From assembly GCF_018596315.1 (NCBI RefSeq), contig NZ_JAHEAG010000008.1, positions 124,001 to 188,000 of the forward strand: 64,000 nucleotides of DNA. The letters run 5' to 3'. The notes beneath the pieces are model-generated. The model made no database searches. It worked only from the letters and a program-made list of their open reading frames with translations, and was not told the origin of the DNA. The translations under genes and the position numbers were made by a program. The DNA is from Bradyrhizobium sp. SRL28. GTDB lineage: Bacteria; Pseudomonadota; Alphaproteobacteria; Rhizobiales; Xanthobacteraceae. Shown here piece after piece: positions 8,270-17,673 of the stretch (positions within the stretch are counted from its first letter, which is position 1; every line of letters begins with the position of its first letter).

Positions 8270-9009
8270 TTGCCTGTATCGCTGAGTTTGGCCTTGTCGG
8301 CTTCGGGATAGGTGGTGTTTGTCGGATCGCCCTTGCGGTATCTTTCAAAGGCGGCACTGCGCCGCGGCGTATAAGCGGGGCTCTCGGGACGTGGCTGTTC
8401 GAGATCGGCCGGATTGTCGATCATCGCGGCAAGGTTGCGTTGCGTGGCGCAGCCGAAATTGTGATAGGAGCGATTTTCGTTGTAGGCGGCATTGTCGATA
8501 TTCGGTCCGAGGTCTTGCGGCCACAGGCCGCAAGGTCCCGCCACGGCGGTAATCTTCGGATAGCTAAGCCGGATCGTCGGCAGCGTACGGGGATCGTCCG
8601 GCCGGTAGTGACGCAGCGTGATGGCGCGCGAGGGCACCCCGCCAGCCATCAGCACCGACTGAATTTCCCGGGCCGACGCTGCGGCCGCGCGCGCGTTCGG
8701 CGTATCGATCGGGACATCGGCGACGATCGCGCCGGTGCCTTCGCGCACCCAGGTCTGTGCCAGGCCCATGACGTCGGCACGTTGCGACCCGGAAAGGCCG
8801 CCACGGGCATGACCGACGAACACCACGATCGAGCGGTTGGCTTCGGTCACCGCGATCGGATGACGGTGGCGGTAATCATCGGACACGCTGGCGGTCACGA
8901 TTTCCGTGGTCTGCGGCGTGCAGGCTCCGAGCGCGGCCGAAAGGCCCAGCACAGCGCCAAGCATGCGCGAGGCTTTGACGCGATGGAGCGGTGTTCTCGT
9001 TATCATCAT
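8266..9009 (-). CDS. cpaD: CpaD-family pilus biogenesis lipoprotein
   Basis: A 247-residue protein with a lipoprotein signal ending in LSAALGAC (C30). I placed the start at the ATGATG at 9009 because GAGGA lies about 5-10 bases upstream; a longer reading to 9081 would overlap cpaC. The body carries the conserved CpaD features RHPIAV, FVGHARGGLSGSQRADV, CGLWPQDLG and NFGCATQRNLAAMI; the two cysteines in the last two motifs may form a disulphide. CpaD is an outer-membrane lipoprotein of Flp pilus biogenesis, thought to assist the CpaC secretin. It lies between cpaC and cpaE in the usual order. Confidence 0.92.
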   Translation of the reverse strand: MMITRTPLHRVKASRMLGAVLGLSAALGACTPQTTEIVTASVSDDYRHRHPIAVTEANRSIVVFVGHARGGLSGSQRADVMGLAQTWVREGTGAIVADVPIDTPNARAAAASAREIQSVLMAGGVPSRAITLRHYRPDDPRTLPTIRLSYPKITAVAGPCGLWPQDLGPNIDNAAYNENRSYHNFGCATQRNLAAMIDNPADLEQPRPESPAYTPRRSAAFERYRKGDPTNTTYPEADKAKLSDTGK

Positions 9010-9046
9010 TCTGTCCTCGTCCCCACGCAGTGAACAGTGCTGCATT

Positions 9047-10507
9047 TCAATCAATGATGAAGCCAAAATTGCCTTGGACACCGGCTACGGTATCGACGCG
9101 AGGGGCGAGCCCGTAGATCCGGTTGATGCGCCCAAGCAGCGTCGACTGTGAATCGGATGCGGGCGCGAATCCGTCATCGGGCCGCGACAGTTCTTTTTGC
9201 GCGATGGCCCGGACGACATAGGGCGTCACGATGACCATCAGCTCGGTCTGGTTGTTGACGAAGTCCTGGCTGCGGAACAGCGCGCCCAGAACCGGCAATT
9301 GATCGAGCCCCGGCAGCCCGTTGATGGCCTGCTTGGTTTGCTCTTGGATCAGGCCGGCCATCGCCATCGAGCCGCCGGAGGGTATTTCCAGCGTCGTCTC
9401 GGCGCGGCGGGTCTTGATCGAGGGAATGGTTGTTCCACCTTGGCCGCCAGTCAGAGAGTTTTCGGTCGAGACTTCCGAAACTTCCGTCATCACCCGCAGG
9501 CTGATCCGTCCCTCAGACAGTACGACCGGCGTGAAGTTGAGCGAGATGCCAAATTTCTTGAAACTGACGGTCTGGACGCATTGTCCGATGCCACCACCCG
9601 TTGTTGTTTGGCAGCTTACGCCGGTTGGAATGGGAAATTCGCCGCCCGAGATAAACGTTGCGGATTCGCCGGAGATCGCCGTCAGATTGGGTTCGGCGAG
9701 CGTCTTCACGACACCGGCCTTTTCCATCGCGCGAAGCACCGCCTGGACCGACGGCATCGTGCCGGCCGCTATGCCAAGGCCATTGCCGGGCACGAGGGGC
9801 GCGTTGTTTGCAGTGAAGGGATTGGTATTGTTGAAATTCACGGTCGTATTGCCGACATTCAATTGGGCGCTGAGATCGACACCCATCTGTTTGACGACAT
9901 CCCGCCGGACTTCCGCGACAGTGACCTTCAACATCACCTGATCGCGGCCGCGAACCACAATCGAGTTGACGACCTTCTCAGATCCGCCGACCAGCCGCGC
10001 GGCGATCTCACCGGCCTGTTGGGCTTCGACTGGGCTCGATACCGAGCCGGTCAGCAGCACGCTGTCGCCGACGCCCTCGATCTGGATTCCCGGCAACGTC
10101 TGCCGCAGCGCGGCGCGCACGCCGTTGAGATCACGCTTGATTGCGATATCGTAGGAAGCGATCTGCTGACCATCGCCGTCGAAAAACACCACGTTGGTCT
10201 GGCCGACCGCGCCGCCGATGATATAGGCGCGCTGCGGGGAGCGAATGACGGCATTGGCGATCTTCGGGTCGGCGACCAGCACATCCTTCACGTCGCGCGG
10301 CAGGTCGACGACCACGGATTTGCCGATGCCGAGCGACAGGAAGCGCATCTTGACCGGGCCGATAGCGGAGGTCGTTACGGGATCCTTCTCGGGTTCGGCC
10401 GCGACGACAGGCAGCAGCGGAGCGAGCGTCAGCGCAGCGACGGCCGACAACAACAGGGTGCGCGCCGCTACGGTTCGCATCGCTGACTGATTATCCCCAA
10501 ACTTCAT
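9047..10507 (-). CDS. cpaC: CpaC/RcpA secretin of the Flp/Tad pilus
   Basis: About 486 residues with a Sec signal peptide (hydrophobic core LLLSAVAALTLAPLLPVVAA). The N-terminal part has the pilus-specific domain (FLSLGIGKSVVVDLPRDVKDVLVADPKIANA shortened: LGIGKSVVVDLP and DPKIANAVI), a BON-like segment (GVGDSVLLTGSVSSP), then a secretin domain (MLKVTVAEVRRDVVKQMGV, ALFRSQDF and NQTELMVIVTPYVV). It should form the outer-membrane channel for the pilus. The ATG at 10507 has AAAGGA about 8 bases upstream; a GTG at 10528 that overlaps the cpaB stop (GTGA) is an alternative giving seven more residues. It is coupled to cpaB and cpaD in one operon. Confidence 0.93.
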   Translation of the reverse strand: MKFGDNQSAMRTVAARTLLLSAVAALTLAPLLPVVAAEPEKDPVTTSAIGPVKMRFLSLGIGKSVVVDLPRDVKDVLVADPKIANAVIRSPQRAYIIGGAVGQTNVVFFDGDGQQIASYDIAIKRDLNGVRAALRQTLPGIQIEGVGDSVLLTGSVSSPVEAQQAGEIAARLVGGSEKVVNSIVVRGRDQVMLKVTVAEVRRDVVKQMGVDLSAQLNVGNTTVNFNNTNPFTANNAPLVPGNGLGIAAGTMPSVQAVLRAMEKAGVVKTLAEPNLTAISGESATFISGGEFPIPTGVSCQTTTGGGIGQCVQTVSFKKFGISLNFTPVVLSEGRISLRVMTEVSEVSTENSLTGGQGGTTIPSIKTRRAETTLEIPSGGSMAMAGLIQEQTKQAINGLPGLDQLPVLGALFRSQDFVNNQTELMVIVTPYVVRAIAQKELSRPDDGFAPASDSQSTLLGRINRIYGLAPRVDTVAGVQGNFGFIID

Positions 10508-10524
10508 CTCAGGCGTCCTTTCGG

Positions 10525-11322
10525 TCACTTCTGTGCCGTCGTTTGATTGGCGACCCCGTAGCGAACCACGTTGACGCTCTCACTTCGTTTTTTAACCTGA
10601 TCCTCGGACTGGCCTTCAGCCGTCGCGTTGACATCGGTGATGCTGCGTAGCGCGAGCGCCAGCGTGCCGCTCTGGCGCGCGCGCGTCAGTGTCTCGGCCT
10701 GCTCGGGCTTCAGTTCGAGCGTGGCGGTGCGGCCGACGAGGGTGTTGATGCCTTCTTTTTCCTTCGGTGCCTGATCGATCGCCAGCACACGGATATTGGA
10801 GAGAATGATTTCCGACTGGACGACGTCCGCTCCTTTGCTTTCCGGATTCTTTTCGCGCTTGGAGAGGATGACGTCGACGCGGTCATTGGGCAGGATGAAG
10901 CCGCCGGCGCCGGTTTCCGGCGAGATCTCGATCGAGATCGCCCGCATGCCGGTCGGCAGGATGGCTGCCATGAAGCCGGAGCCGTTGGCCCTGACCAGCT
11001 TCTGCTCACGGATCGGCTCGCCTGCGATGAAGGGCGAGCGTGCGATCGAACCGGCGATTTCCTTGATGGCGTCGGCCCTGCTGGCGCGGTTGACCAGATT
11101 GTTGCCGGCGGAAGCCGGCCAGGTCTGCCATTGCAGGTCTTCGGGCTTGACCGGCTGGCCGAGCCCGATGTCGGACTTCGCGACCAGAATTTCCACCGTC
11201 GGCAACTGCGCGACCGGTTCGGCCACGGTGCGCGGTTTTTCTTCAGTGCCACGGGCGAGATAGGCGGCGACACCGCCGGCACTCAACGCGATGATCAGAA
11301 CGACGACACGTGCGATATTCAT
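10525..11322 (-). CDS. cpaB: CpaB/RcpC pilus assembly protein
   Basis: A 265-residue protein starting MNIARVVVLIIAL with an N-terminal membrane anchor or signal. A SAF/AFP-like domain follows (ILVAKSDIGLGQPVKPEDLQ at about residues 43-62), then the RcpC region (MRAISIEISPETGAGGFILP, NDRVDVILS) and VGRTATLELKPEQAETL near the end. The family is a periplasmic component of Tad pilus assembly, proposed to interact with the secretin. It is the first gene of the cpaBCDE operon. No pilin or prepilin peptidase gene lies upstream as it does in most Tad loci. Confidence 0.92.
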   Translation of the reverse strand: MNIARVVVLIIALSAGGVAAYLARGTEEKPRTVAEPVAQLPTVEILVAKSDIGLGQPVKPEDLQWQTWPASAGNNLVNRASRADAIKEIAGSIARSPFIAGEPIREQKLVRANGSGFMAAILPTGMRAISIEISPETGAGGFILPNDRVDVILSKREKNPESKGADVVQSEIILSNIRVLAIDQAPKEKEGINTLVGRTATLELKPEQAETLTRARQSGTLALALRSITDVNATAEGQSEDQVKKRSESVNVVRYGVANQTTAQK

Positions 11323-11627
11323 ACGCTTTACTACTCTTACGCAGGGACGCCCCAACTGCATGGCAATGACAGCCATCCCCGGAGGTATGACTAGGCATCA
11401 AAGGTATAAGGGAACTTGAGGCGTGAAGTTTTTGGCTGATCGGACAGCGCGATTCACCGTCATGGTGAACGAGCGGTTATCGTTTGAAGAAAATTGTCCG
11501 CAAAAATCCGGGGAAGCGGCCGTGACGGCAACGCGCGGTTGATCTGGTCCAGCAGATGCAAGCGAAAGCACTCCGCTGCATCGGCCGCCGCCAAGGACCG
11601 CTCAAAAATTGAACAGAAATAGCCGCC
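11323..11627. other. Gene-free interval upstream of cpaB and downstream of metC
   Basis: No convincing ORF is present. TTCACC-N5-GGTGAA (11453-11469) is a perfect 6-bp inverted repeat about 130 bases upstream of cpaB and is a possible operator. The cpaBCDE promoter should lie in this interval, but no strong sigma-70-like pair stands out. Confidence 0.5.
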
Positions 11628-12818
11628 TTATGCGGCGGCCTTCAACGCTGCAAAGCCGCGCTCGAGATCGGCCTTGAGGTCGTCGACATTCTCCAGGCCG
11701 ATGTGGAGCCGGAGCGTCGGCCCGCCGGGAGACCATTTGGTCGCGGTGCGGTAGGGATCGCAGTCGAACGGGATGATGAGGCTTTCGAAGCCGCCCCACG
11801 AAAAGCCCATGCCGAACAGCTTCACAGTATCGAGCAGGGCATCGACCGCCTTCTGCGGCACCGGCTTCAGGACGATGCTGAACAGGCCGGAGGCGCCGGT
11901 GAAGTCGCGCTTCCAGATCGCGTGGCCGGGATGGCTTTCGAGCGCCGGATGCAGGACCGACAAGACTTCGGGGCGGCCGGCGAGCCAGCGCGCCATTTCA
12001 AGGCCCGAGCGATAATGCTGCGCGAGCCGCACCGAAAGCGTGCGGGTGCCGCGCAGCGCCAGGAAGACGTCGTCGGGACCGGCGCAGACGCCAAGCAGGC
12101 GGATGCCCTCGGCGAGCAGCGGCCAGGTTTTCGCGTTCGCCGAAATCGTGCCGAACATGATGTCGGAATGGCCGCCGATATATTTGGTGGCGGCCTGCAT
12201 GCTGATGTCGACGCCCTGGTCGAGCGAACGATGAAACAGCGGCGTGGCCCAGGTGTTGTCGTCGATGACGAGCGCGCCCCTCGCATGCGCGACCTCGGCG
12301 ATGGCGGGGATGTCGCTCATCTCAAACGACTGCGAGCCGGGCGCCTCGACCAGCACCGCTTTGGTATTGGGCTTGAACAGGCTTTCGATCCCGACGCCGA
12401 TCAGCGGATCGAAATAGCTGACCTCGACGCCGTAGCGGGCGAGCATGCCGTTGCAGAAATTGCGCGACGGCCGGTAGACGTTGTCGGTCACCAGCACATG
12501 ATCGCCGGCGCTTAGCACCGAGAGCAGGGTGGTGGTGATCGCGGCCAGTCCCGATGGCGCGAGACCAACGCCGGCGCATTGCGGGCCTTCCAGTGACATC
12601 AGCACGTCCTGCAGCGCCCGCGTGGTCGGAGAGCCGTGACGCCCGTAGGAGAATTCGGCGCGGTGGGCGTGCAGGTCCTCGGCGGTTGGATAGAGCACGG
12701 TCGAACCGTGGTACACGGCGGGGTTGACGAACCCCCTCTGGCCCTGCGTGTCGCGGCCCGCCGTGACCAGTCTGGTTTCGGGTTTTTGTGGGTGGGATTC
12801 GTCGTTCGAAGAGCTCAT
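11628..12818 (-). CDS. metC: Cystathionine beta-lyase (PLP enzyme, Cys/Met metabolism family)
   Basis: A 396-residue enzyme starting MSSSNDESHPQ. Cys/Met-metabolism PLP motifs are clear: YGRHGSPTT, APSGLAAITTTLL (cofactor phosphate contact), IDDNTWATPLF and QAATKYIGGHSD with the Schiff-base lysine K212. The TPTRxxL-like region and conserved VYHGSTVLYP near the N-terminus fit the MetC branch, which cleaves cystathionine to homocysteine, pyruvate and ammonia. It lies divergently from aapJQMP with 334 bp between the starts. The ATG at 12818 was preferred to one 17 codons upstream because the extension is cysteine- and arginine-rich and not family-like. A cystathionine gamma-synthase or sulfhydrylase assignment is less likely but not excluded. 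Confidence 0.88.
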   Translation of the reverse strand: MSSSNDESHPQKPETRLVTAGRDTQGQRGFVNPAVYHGSTVLYPTAEDLHAHRAEFSYGRHGSPTTRALQDVLMSLEGPQCAGVGLAPSGLAAITTTLLSVLSAGDHVLVTDNVYRPSRNFCNGMLARYGVEVSYFDPLIGVGIESLFKPNTKAVLVEAPGSQSFEMSDIPAIAEVAHARGALVIDDNTWATPLFHRSLDQGVDISMQAATKYIGGHSDIMFGTISANAKTWPLLAEGIRLLGVCAGPDDVFLALRGTRTLSVRLAQHYRSGLEMARWLAGRPEVLSVLHPALESHPGHAIWKRDFTGASGLFSIVLKPVPQKAVDALLDTVKLFGMGFSWGGFESLIIPFDCDPYRTATKWSPGGPTLRLHIGLENVDDLKADLERGFAALKAAA

Positions 12819-13152
12819 GCATTTGCCGTAAGACGTTATGCCGCAGCCGCAACTAGATCGCGAAAACACCGCCGGGCGGCGGGTCGGGGCCGGCTCAGGT
12901 TAATAACAAGATACAGAAGACAGCAGTCAACCCCTTGACCCGGCACGCCAGTCGTTCTGAGATGCGAACCAACTAACAGTCGCTGCAAGTTGAGGGGCCT
13001 GCCGCGATATCAGATCCATTGCCTGACCGGACCGCACGTCAAACGGCACGGTCAGCATGACGCTTTTCAGCGAGGGATCAGCGGGTTGGCCCAACAACGT
13101 CAGGCGCTGCCTAAAAAACGATCTCCGGACGACCCCTTGAAAGGCCTTACCC
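12819..13152. other. Divergent promoter region between metC and aapJ
   Basis: No gene is seen. On the minus strand TTGACT (12925-12930) lies 17 bp from GTTATT (12902-12907), a possible metC promoter with a weak -10. On the plus strand TTGACC (12935-12940) is a possible -35 for aapJ. I found no TGGCAC-N5-TTGC sigma-54 site, although aap operons of other rhizobia respond to nitrogen control. Confidence 0.4.
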
Positions 13153-14169
13153 ATGAAACGCGTATCTCTGGTTGTTACCCTTGCCCTAGCCGCCGGTCTC
13201 TCTGCCCAGGCCGCCTCGGCGCAAACCCTCAAGACGGTCAAGGACCGCGGCATGCTGTCCTGCGGCGTGAGCCAGGGCCTGCCGGGGTTCTCGTCTCCGG
13301 ATGACAAGGGTAACTGGACCGGGCTCGACGTCGACATCTGCCGCGCGATCGCGGCCGCCATCTTCAACGACGCGAGCAAGATCAAGTTCGTGCCGCTGTC
13401 GGCCAAGGACCGTTTCACCGCGCTGCAGTCGGGCGAAATCGACGTGTTGTCGCGCAACACCACCTGGACGCTGTCGCGCGATACCTCGCTCGGCGCCAAC
13501 TTTACTGGCGTGACCTATTACGACGGCCAGGGCTTCATGGTGAAGAAGGCGCTGAAGGTGAATTCCGCGCTGGAATTGAACAGCGCGTCGGTCTGTGTGC
13601 AGCAAGGCACCACTACCGAGCAGAATCTGGCCGACTACTTCAAGGGCAACAACATGAAGTACGAGGTGATCGCTTTCGGCACCAACGACGAAGCCGTCAA
13701 GGCCTATGAGTCCGGACGCTGCGATGTCTTCACCACCGATGTGTCCGGGCTTTATGCCGATCGTTTGAAGCTTGCGAACACGGCCGACCATGTCGTGCTT
13801 CCGGAAGTGATCTCGAAAGAGCCGCTCGGCCCGATGGTGCGCCATGGCGACGACCAGTGGTTCGATATCGTGAAATGGACGCTTTTCGGGATGATCACTG
13901 CGGAAGAGCTGGGCATTACCCAGAAGAACGTCGACGAGATGGCGAAATCGGACAAGCCCGAGATGAAACGGGTATTCGGCACCGACGGCAATCTCGGCGA
14001 ACAGCTCGGCCTGACCAAGGATTGGGTGTCGCGGATCGTGAAAGCGGTCGGCAATTACGGCGAGTCCTTCGAGCGCAACGTCGGCGCCAGTTCCAAACTC
14101 GGTATTGCCCGCGGCCTCAACAACCTCTGGAGCAAGGGCGGCATCCAGTACGCACCGCCGATCCGCTAG
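13153..14169 (+). CDS. aapJ: General L-amino acid ABC transporter, periplasmic binding protein
   Basis: A 338-residue periplasmic protein with a Sec signal peptide cut after ASAQ (about residue 23). The type 3 solute-binding fold is shown by the early KTVKDRGMLSCGVSQGLPGFS, then GLDVDICRAIAAAIFND, LSRNTTWTLSRDT and VCVQQGTTTEQNLADYF, all close to AapJ of Rhizobium. AapJ binds a broad range of L-amino acids. It is the first gene of an aapJQMP operon, with 24 bases to aapQ. No good ribosome-binding site is seen directly before the ATG (CCTTGAAAGG lies about 10-15 bases upstream). Confidence 0.95.
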   Translation: MKRVSLVVTLALAAGLSAQAASAQTLKTVKDRGMLSCGVSQGLPGFSSPDDKGNWTGLDVDICRAIAAAIFNDASKIKFVPLSAKDRFTALQSGEIDVLSRNTTWTLSRDTSLGANFTGVTYYDGQGFMVKKALKVNSALELNSASVCVQQGTTTEQNLADYFKGNNMKYEVIAFGTNDEAVKAYESGRCDVFTTDVSGLYADRLKLANTADHVVLPEVISKEPLGPMVRHGDDQWFDIVKWTLFGMITAEELGITQKNVDEMAKSDKPEMKRVFGTDGNLGEQLGLTKDWVSRIVKAVGNYGESFERNVGASSKLGIARGLNNLWSKGGIQYAPPIR

Positions 14170-14193
14170 GCACCAGCGAGAGGGGCTGCGGCG

Positions 14194-15396
14194 ATGGCCA
14201 TCGAACCCCGAAAACCACCGTCGCAGCTACTTCCCAGGCTGCAGCGGGCGCTGGGCGGGCGGACGGGCTGGAGCGGTTTCGTGCTCCAGCTCCTGTTCGT
14301 CGCAGCCCTCGCCTGGATCTGCTACGAGATCGTCGCCAACGCCCGCGCCAATCTGCAGGCGCAGCGGATCACTGCGGGCTTTGGGTTCCTCGCCAATACC
14401 GCGGGCTTTGACGTCAGCCAGAACCTGATCCCCTATTCGGGGTCCGACAGCTATACCCGCGTGTTTCTGGTCGGGCTGCTGAACACGCTGGTGGTCTCGG
14501 TCATCGGCATCTTCTTTGCGACCCTGATCGGGTTCATCGTCGCGCTCAGCCGTCTGTCGCCGAACTGGCTGCTGTCGCGGATCGCGGGCGGCTATGTCGA
14601 GCTGATACGTAATCTGCCGCTGCTGTTTCAGATCCTGTTCTGGTATCTCGCCGTCCTCGCCGCGCTGCCCAATCCGCGGCAGAGCATTTCGATCTTCGAC
14701 AGCTTCTTCATCAGTAACCGCGGCCTGGTCATTCCAAAGCCGATCGGCACTCCCGGTTTTGAGCCGTTCGTCGTTGCGGTACTGGTGGCGATCGTTGCTG
14801 CGATTGCACTGTCGCGCTACGCGCGCCGGCAATTGTTCGAGAGCGGCAAGGTCATCAAGGTCTGGCCCTATGCGTTGGGCCTGGTGATCGGCCTGCCATT
14901 GATCAGCGCCCTGATCTTTGGTGCTCCGGTCTCGTTTGAAATTCCCGCGTTGAAGGGGTTCAACTTCGCCGGCGGCGCGCGCGTCATTCCGGAATTCGTC
15001 GCCCTGGCGCTGGCGCTCTCGACCTATACGGCAGCTTTCATCGCCGAGATCGTGCGGGCCGGCATTCAGTCCGTCCACAAGGGACAGATGGAGGCCGGCT
15101 CCTCGCTCGGGCTGCAGCGCGGTTCGGTGCTGCGGCTGATCGTGATCCCGCAGGCGATGCGCGTCATCCTGCCACCGCTCACCAACCAGTATCTCAACCT
15201 GACCAAGAACTCCTCGCTGGCGGTGGCGATCGGCTATCCCGACCTCGTCTCCGTATTCGCCGGCACGACGCTGAGCCAGACCGGGCAGGCGATCGAAATC
15301 ATCGGCATCACCATGGGCGTCTATCTGCTGATCTCGCTGGTCACGAGTGCGATCATGAGTTTCTACGGATGGCGTATCAGCCGGAGTATGGGGTGA
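14194..15396 (+). CDS. aapQ: General L-amino acid ABC transporter, permease AapQ
   Basis: A 400-residue inner-membrane permease with about eight hydrophobic segments. The large insertion between the first segments (ANLQAQRITAGFGFL, then SDSYTRVFLVGLLNTL) is typical of AapQ. The HisMQ-type coupling motif appears as EAGSSLGLQRGSVLRLIVIPQAMRVILPP (the conserved EAA-x3-G-x9-IxLP pattern). It pairs with AapM to form the channel. Its TGA stop overlaps the aapM ATG by one base. Confidence 0.95.
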   Translation: MAIEPRKPPSQLLPRLQRALGGRTGWSGFVLQLLFVAALAWICYEIVANARANLQAQRITAGFGFLANTAGFDVSQNLIPYSGSDSYTRVFLVGLLNTLVVSVIGIFFATLIGFIVALSRLSPNWLLSRIAGGYVELIRNLPLLFQILFWYLAVLAALPNPRQSISIFDSFFISNRGLVIPKPIGTPGFEPFVVAVLVAIVAAIALSRYARRQLFESGKVIKVWPYALGLVIGLPLISALIFGAPVSFEIPALKGFNFAGGARVIPEFVALALALSTYTAAFIAEIVRAGIQSVHKGQMEAGSSLGLQRGSVLRLIVIPQAMRVILPPLTNQYLNLTKNSSLAVAIGYPDLVSVFAGTTLSQTGQAIEIIGITMGVYLLISLVTSAIMSFYGWRISRSMG

Positions 15397-16913
15397 TGAG
15401 CGAAACCACACCATCCGTGTTCGTTCGCCAGGAACTCGTCGGCGAGCGGCCGGCGCCGGTAAAGACCACCGGTTTTGTCGGCTTCCTGCGCACGCGCCTG
15501 TTCAATTCGCCGACCAATATCCTGATCACCATCGTCAGCGCGTTGCTGCTCTGGTTCATCCTCGTGCCCGCGATCAGGTTCACGCTGATCGACGCGGTCT
15601 GGACCGGTCAGGATCGCACCGCCTGCCTTCCGAAAGGTCCGGGCGACGTGGTTGGCGCCTGCTGGCCGTTCATTCAGGCCAAGTTTTCGCAGTTCATCTA
15701 CGGATTCTATCCTGAGCCGGAGCGATGGCGCGTCAACCTGGTGTTCGTTCTTGCCGCGATCCTGCTGGTGCCGCTGCTGATTCCGCGGCTGCCGGGCAAA
15801 GCGCCCAACGCCATACTCTTCTTCCTCGCCTTGCCGGTCGTGGCGTTCTTTCTGCTGCATGGTGGCGGCCTCGACGGTTTAGGGGTGAGTTGGACCGCGG
15901 AGTTGCTGTCGAGTCTGACAAGTGGAATCAAGAATGCCGGTGTTGCCGGCATCAATGCGAGCCATCCGATTTTTGGACCGTTCCTGTCTCTGCTCGGATG
16001 GTTGGGGTTCTCAGTGGGCGTCGTTCTTTCGTACGTCATCTGGCCGCTGACGTGGTTGCGTGACCAGATTCAGGCAACGGGCAGTCCGGTTTGGGCCGAC
16101 CTCGCGGCGACTGCCGTGATCGTGTCGGCCTTATTGTTCTGGCTGAGTGGCGGCCTGCGTTCCGGCTGGCGCCCGCTTGTCACCTGCCTTGCGATCTTCG
16201 CCGGTATCGGCATCGTCATCGCGGTCATGGGGCTCGACCGTGGCGGATTGCCGGTGGTCGGCACGCGGTTGTGGGGCGGCTTGCTGGTGACGCTTGTGGT
16301 GTCGGTGATCGGCATCGTCGCGTCGATGCCGGTCGGCATTGCGCTCGCGCTCGGCCGACGTTCGTCGATTCCGCTGATCCGGATTTTCTCGATCGCCTTC
16401 ATCGAGTTCTGGCGCGGCGTTCCGCTGATCACGGTGTTGTTCTTCGCCACCTATATGTTGCCGCTGTTCGTTCCGGCGGGTTTTACCATCGACGGGTTGA
16501 TGCGGGCGCTGATCGGGATCGCGCTGTTTGCCGGCGCCTACCAGGCCGAAACCATCCGCGGCGGCCTGCAGGCGATCCCGCGCGGGCAGGGCGAGGCGGC
16601 GAGCGCGCTCGGCCTGTCCTGGGGCAAGACCACGGCGCTGATCGTGATGCCGCAGGCGTTGCGCCACGTCATCCCCGGCCTCGTCAACAGTTTCATCGCC
16701 CTGTTCAAGGATACCTCATTGGTCTCGATCGTCGCGCTGTTCGATTTGCTGGGATCGATGCGCGCGGCGTTTTCCGATCCGGTCTGGTCGACGCCCACCA
16801 CGCTGTTCACCGGCTTTGCCTTCACCGGGATCATCTATTTCATCTTCTGCTTTGGGATGTCGCGTTACTCGCTGTTCGTCGAGAACAGGCTGAACGCACA
16901 TCGGCGCAACTGA
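15396..16913 (+). CDS. aapM: General L-amino acid ABC transporter, permease AapM
   Basis: A 505-residue permease. The ATG at 15396 overlaps the aapQ stop; nine additional upstream codons in frame are unlikely. The long N-terminal half contains several membrane segments separate from the HisM-like core, as in other AapM proteins, which are clearly longer than usual amino-acid permeases. The coupling loop reads GEAASALGLSWGKTTALIV followed by MPQALRHVIPGLVNS. It completes the heterodimeric channel with AapQ and leads into aapP four bases later. Confidence 0.95.
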   Translation: MSETTPSVFVRQELVGERPAPVKTTGFVGFLRTRLFNSPTNILITIVSALLLWFILVPAIRFTLIDAVWTGQDRTACLPKGPGDVVGACWPFIQAKFSQFIYGFYPEPERWRVNLVFVLAAILLVPLLIPRLPGKAPNAILFFLALPVVAFFLLHGGGLDGLGVSWTAELLSSLTSGIKNAGVAGINASHPIFGPFLSLLGWLGFSVGVVLSYVIWPLTWLRDQIQATGSPVWADLAATAVIVSALLFWLSGGLRSGWRPLVTCLAIFAGIGIVIAVMGLDRGGLPVVGTRLWGGLLVTLVVSVIGIVASMPVGIALALGRRSSIPLIRIFSIAFIEFWRGVPLITVLFFATYMLPLFVPAGFTIDGLMRALIGIALFAGAYQAETIRGGLQAIPRGQGEAASALGLSWGKTTALIVMPQALRHVIPGLVNSFIALFKDTSLVSIVALFDLLGSMRAAFSDPVWSTPTTLFTGFAFTGIIYFIFCFGMSRYSLFVENRLNAHRRN

Positions 16914-16917
16914 GTAT

Positions 16918-17667
16918 ATGGCCATGACCGCAAACCCGATCGTCGGAATTAACACCCTCAACAAGTGGTATGGCGATTTTCACGTGCTGCGCGACATCAA
17001 CCTCGATGTCGCCAAGGGCGAGCGCATCGTGATCTGCGGCCCGTCCGGCTCGGGCAAGTCGACACTGATCCGCTGCATCAACGCGCTGGAGGAGTTCCAG
17101 GAAGGCAACATCGTCGTCGACGGCATCGAACTGGGGCCGAACCTGCGGAAGGTGGACGAGGTCCGGCGCGAAGTCGGCATGGTGTTCCAGAGCTTCAACC
17201 TGTTTCCGCATTTGACCGTGCTGGAGAACTGCACGCTGGCCCCGATCTGGGTGCGCAATATCCCCAAAAAGGACGCTGAGGCGGCCGCGATGAAATATCT
17301 GGAGCGGGTCAAGATTCCGCACCAGGCCAACAAATATCCGGGCCAGATGTCGGGCGGTCAGCAGCAGCGCGTCGCGATCGCCCGCGCGCTGACGATGAAT
17401 CCCAAGGTGATGCTGTTCGACGAACCGACCTCGGCGCTCGATCCCGAAATGGTCAAGGAAGTGCTCGACACCATGGTCGATCTCGCCAGGGAAGGCATGA
17501 CCATGCTGGTCGTCACCCACGAAATGGGGTTTGCCCGCGAAGTCGCCAACCGCGTCGTGTTCATGGACGCCGGCCAGGTGATCGAGTCCAACACGCCGCA
17601 GGAATTCTTCGCCAATCCGCAGCACGCGCGGACGAAGTTGTTTTTGAGCCAGATCTTGCGGCACTGA
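16918..17667 (+). CDS. aapP: General L-amino acid ABC transporter, ATPase AapP
   Basis: A 249-residue ABC ATPase with Walker A GPSGSGKST, Q-loop VFQSFNLFPHLTV, signature MSGGQQQRVAIARAL, Walker B VMLFDEPTSALDPEM and the H-loop in VVTHEMGFA. This is the GlnQ/HisP subfamily serving polar amino-acid importers. An in-frame ATG six bases into the gene is an equally possible start. It ends the aapJQMP operon; no intrinsic terminator other than the repeat just downstream is seen. Confidence 0.96.
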   Translation: MAMTANPIVGINTLNKWYGDFHVLRDINLDVAKGERIVICGPSGSGKSTLIRCINALEEFQEGNIVVDGIELGPNLRKVDEVRREVGMVFQSFNLFPHLTVLENCTLAPIWVRNIPKKDAEAAAMKYLERVKIPHQANKYPGQMSGGQQQRVAIARALTMNPKVMLFDEPTSALDPEMVKEVLDTMVDLAREGMTMLVVTHEMGFAREVANRVVFMDAGQVIESNTPQEFFANPQHARTKLFLSQILRH

Positions 17668-17673
17668 TCGATC

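Noticed and set aside
12819..13152. SAM-type riboswitch or sigma-54 promoter in the metC/aapJ gap
   Set aside because: I found neither a conserved riboswitch core nor a GG-N10-GC sigma-54 pattern with proper flanks.
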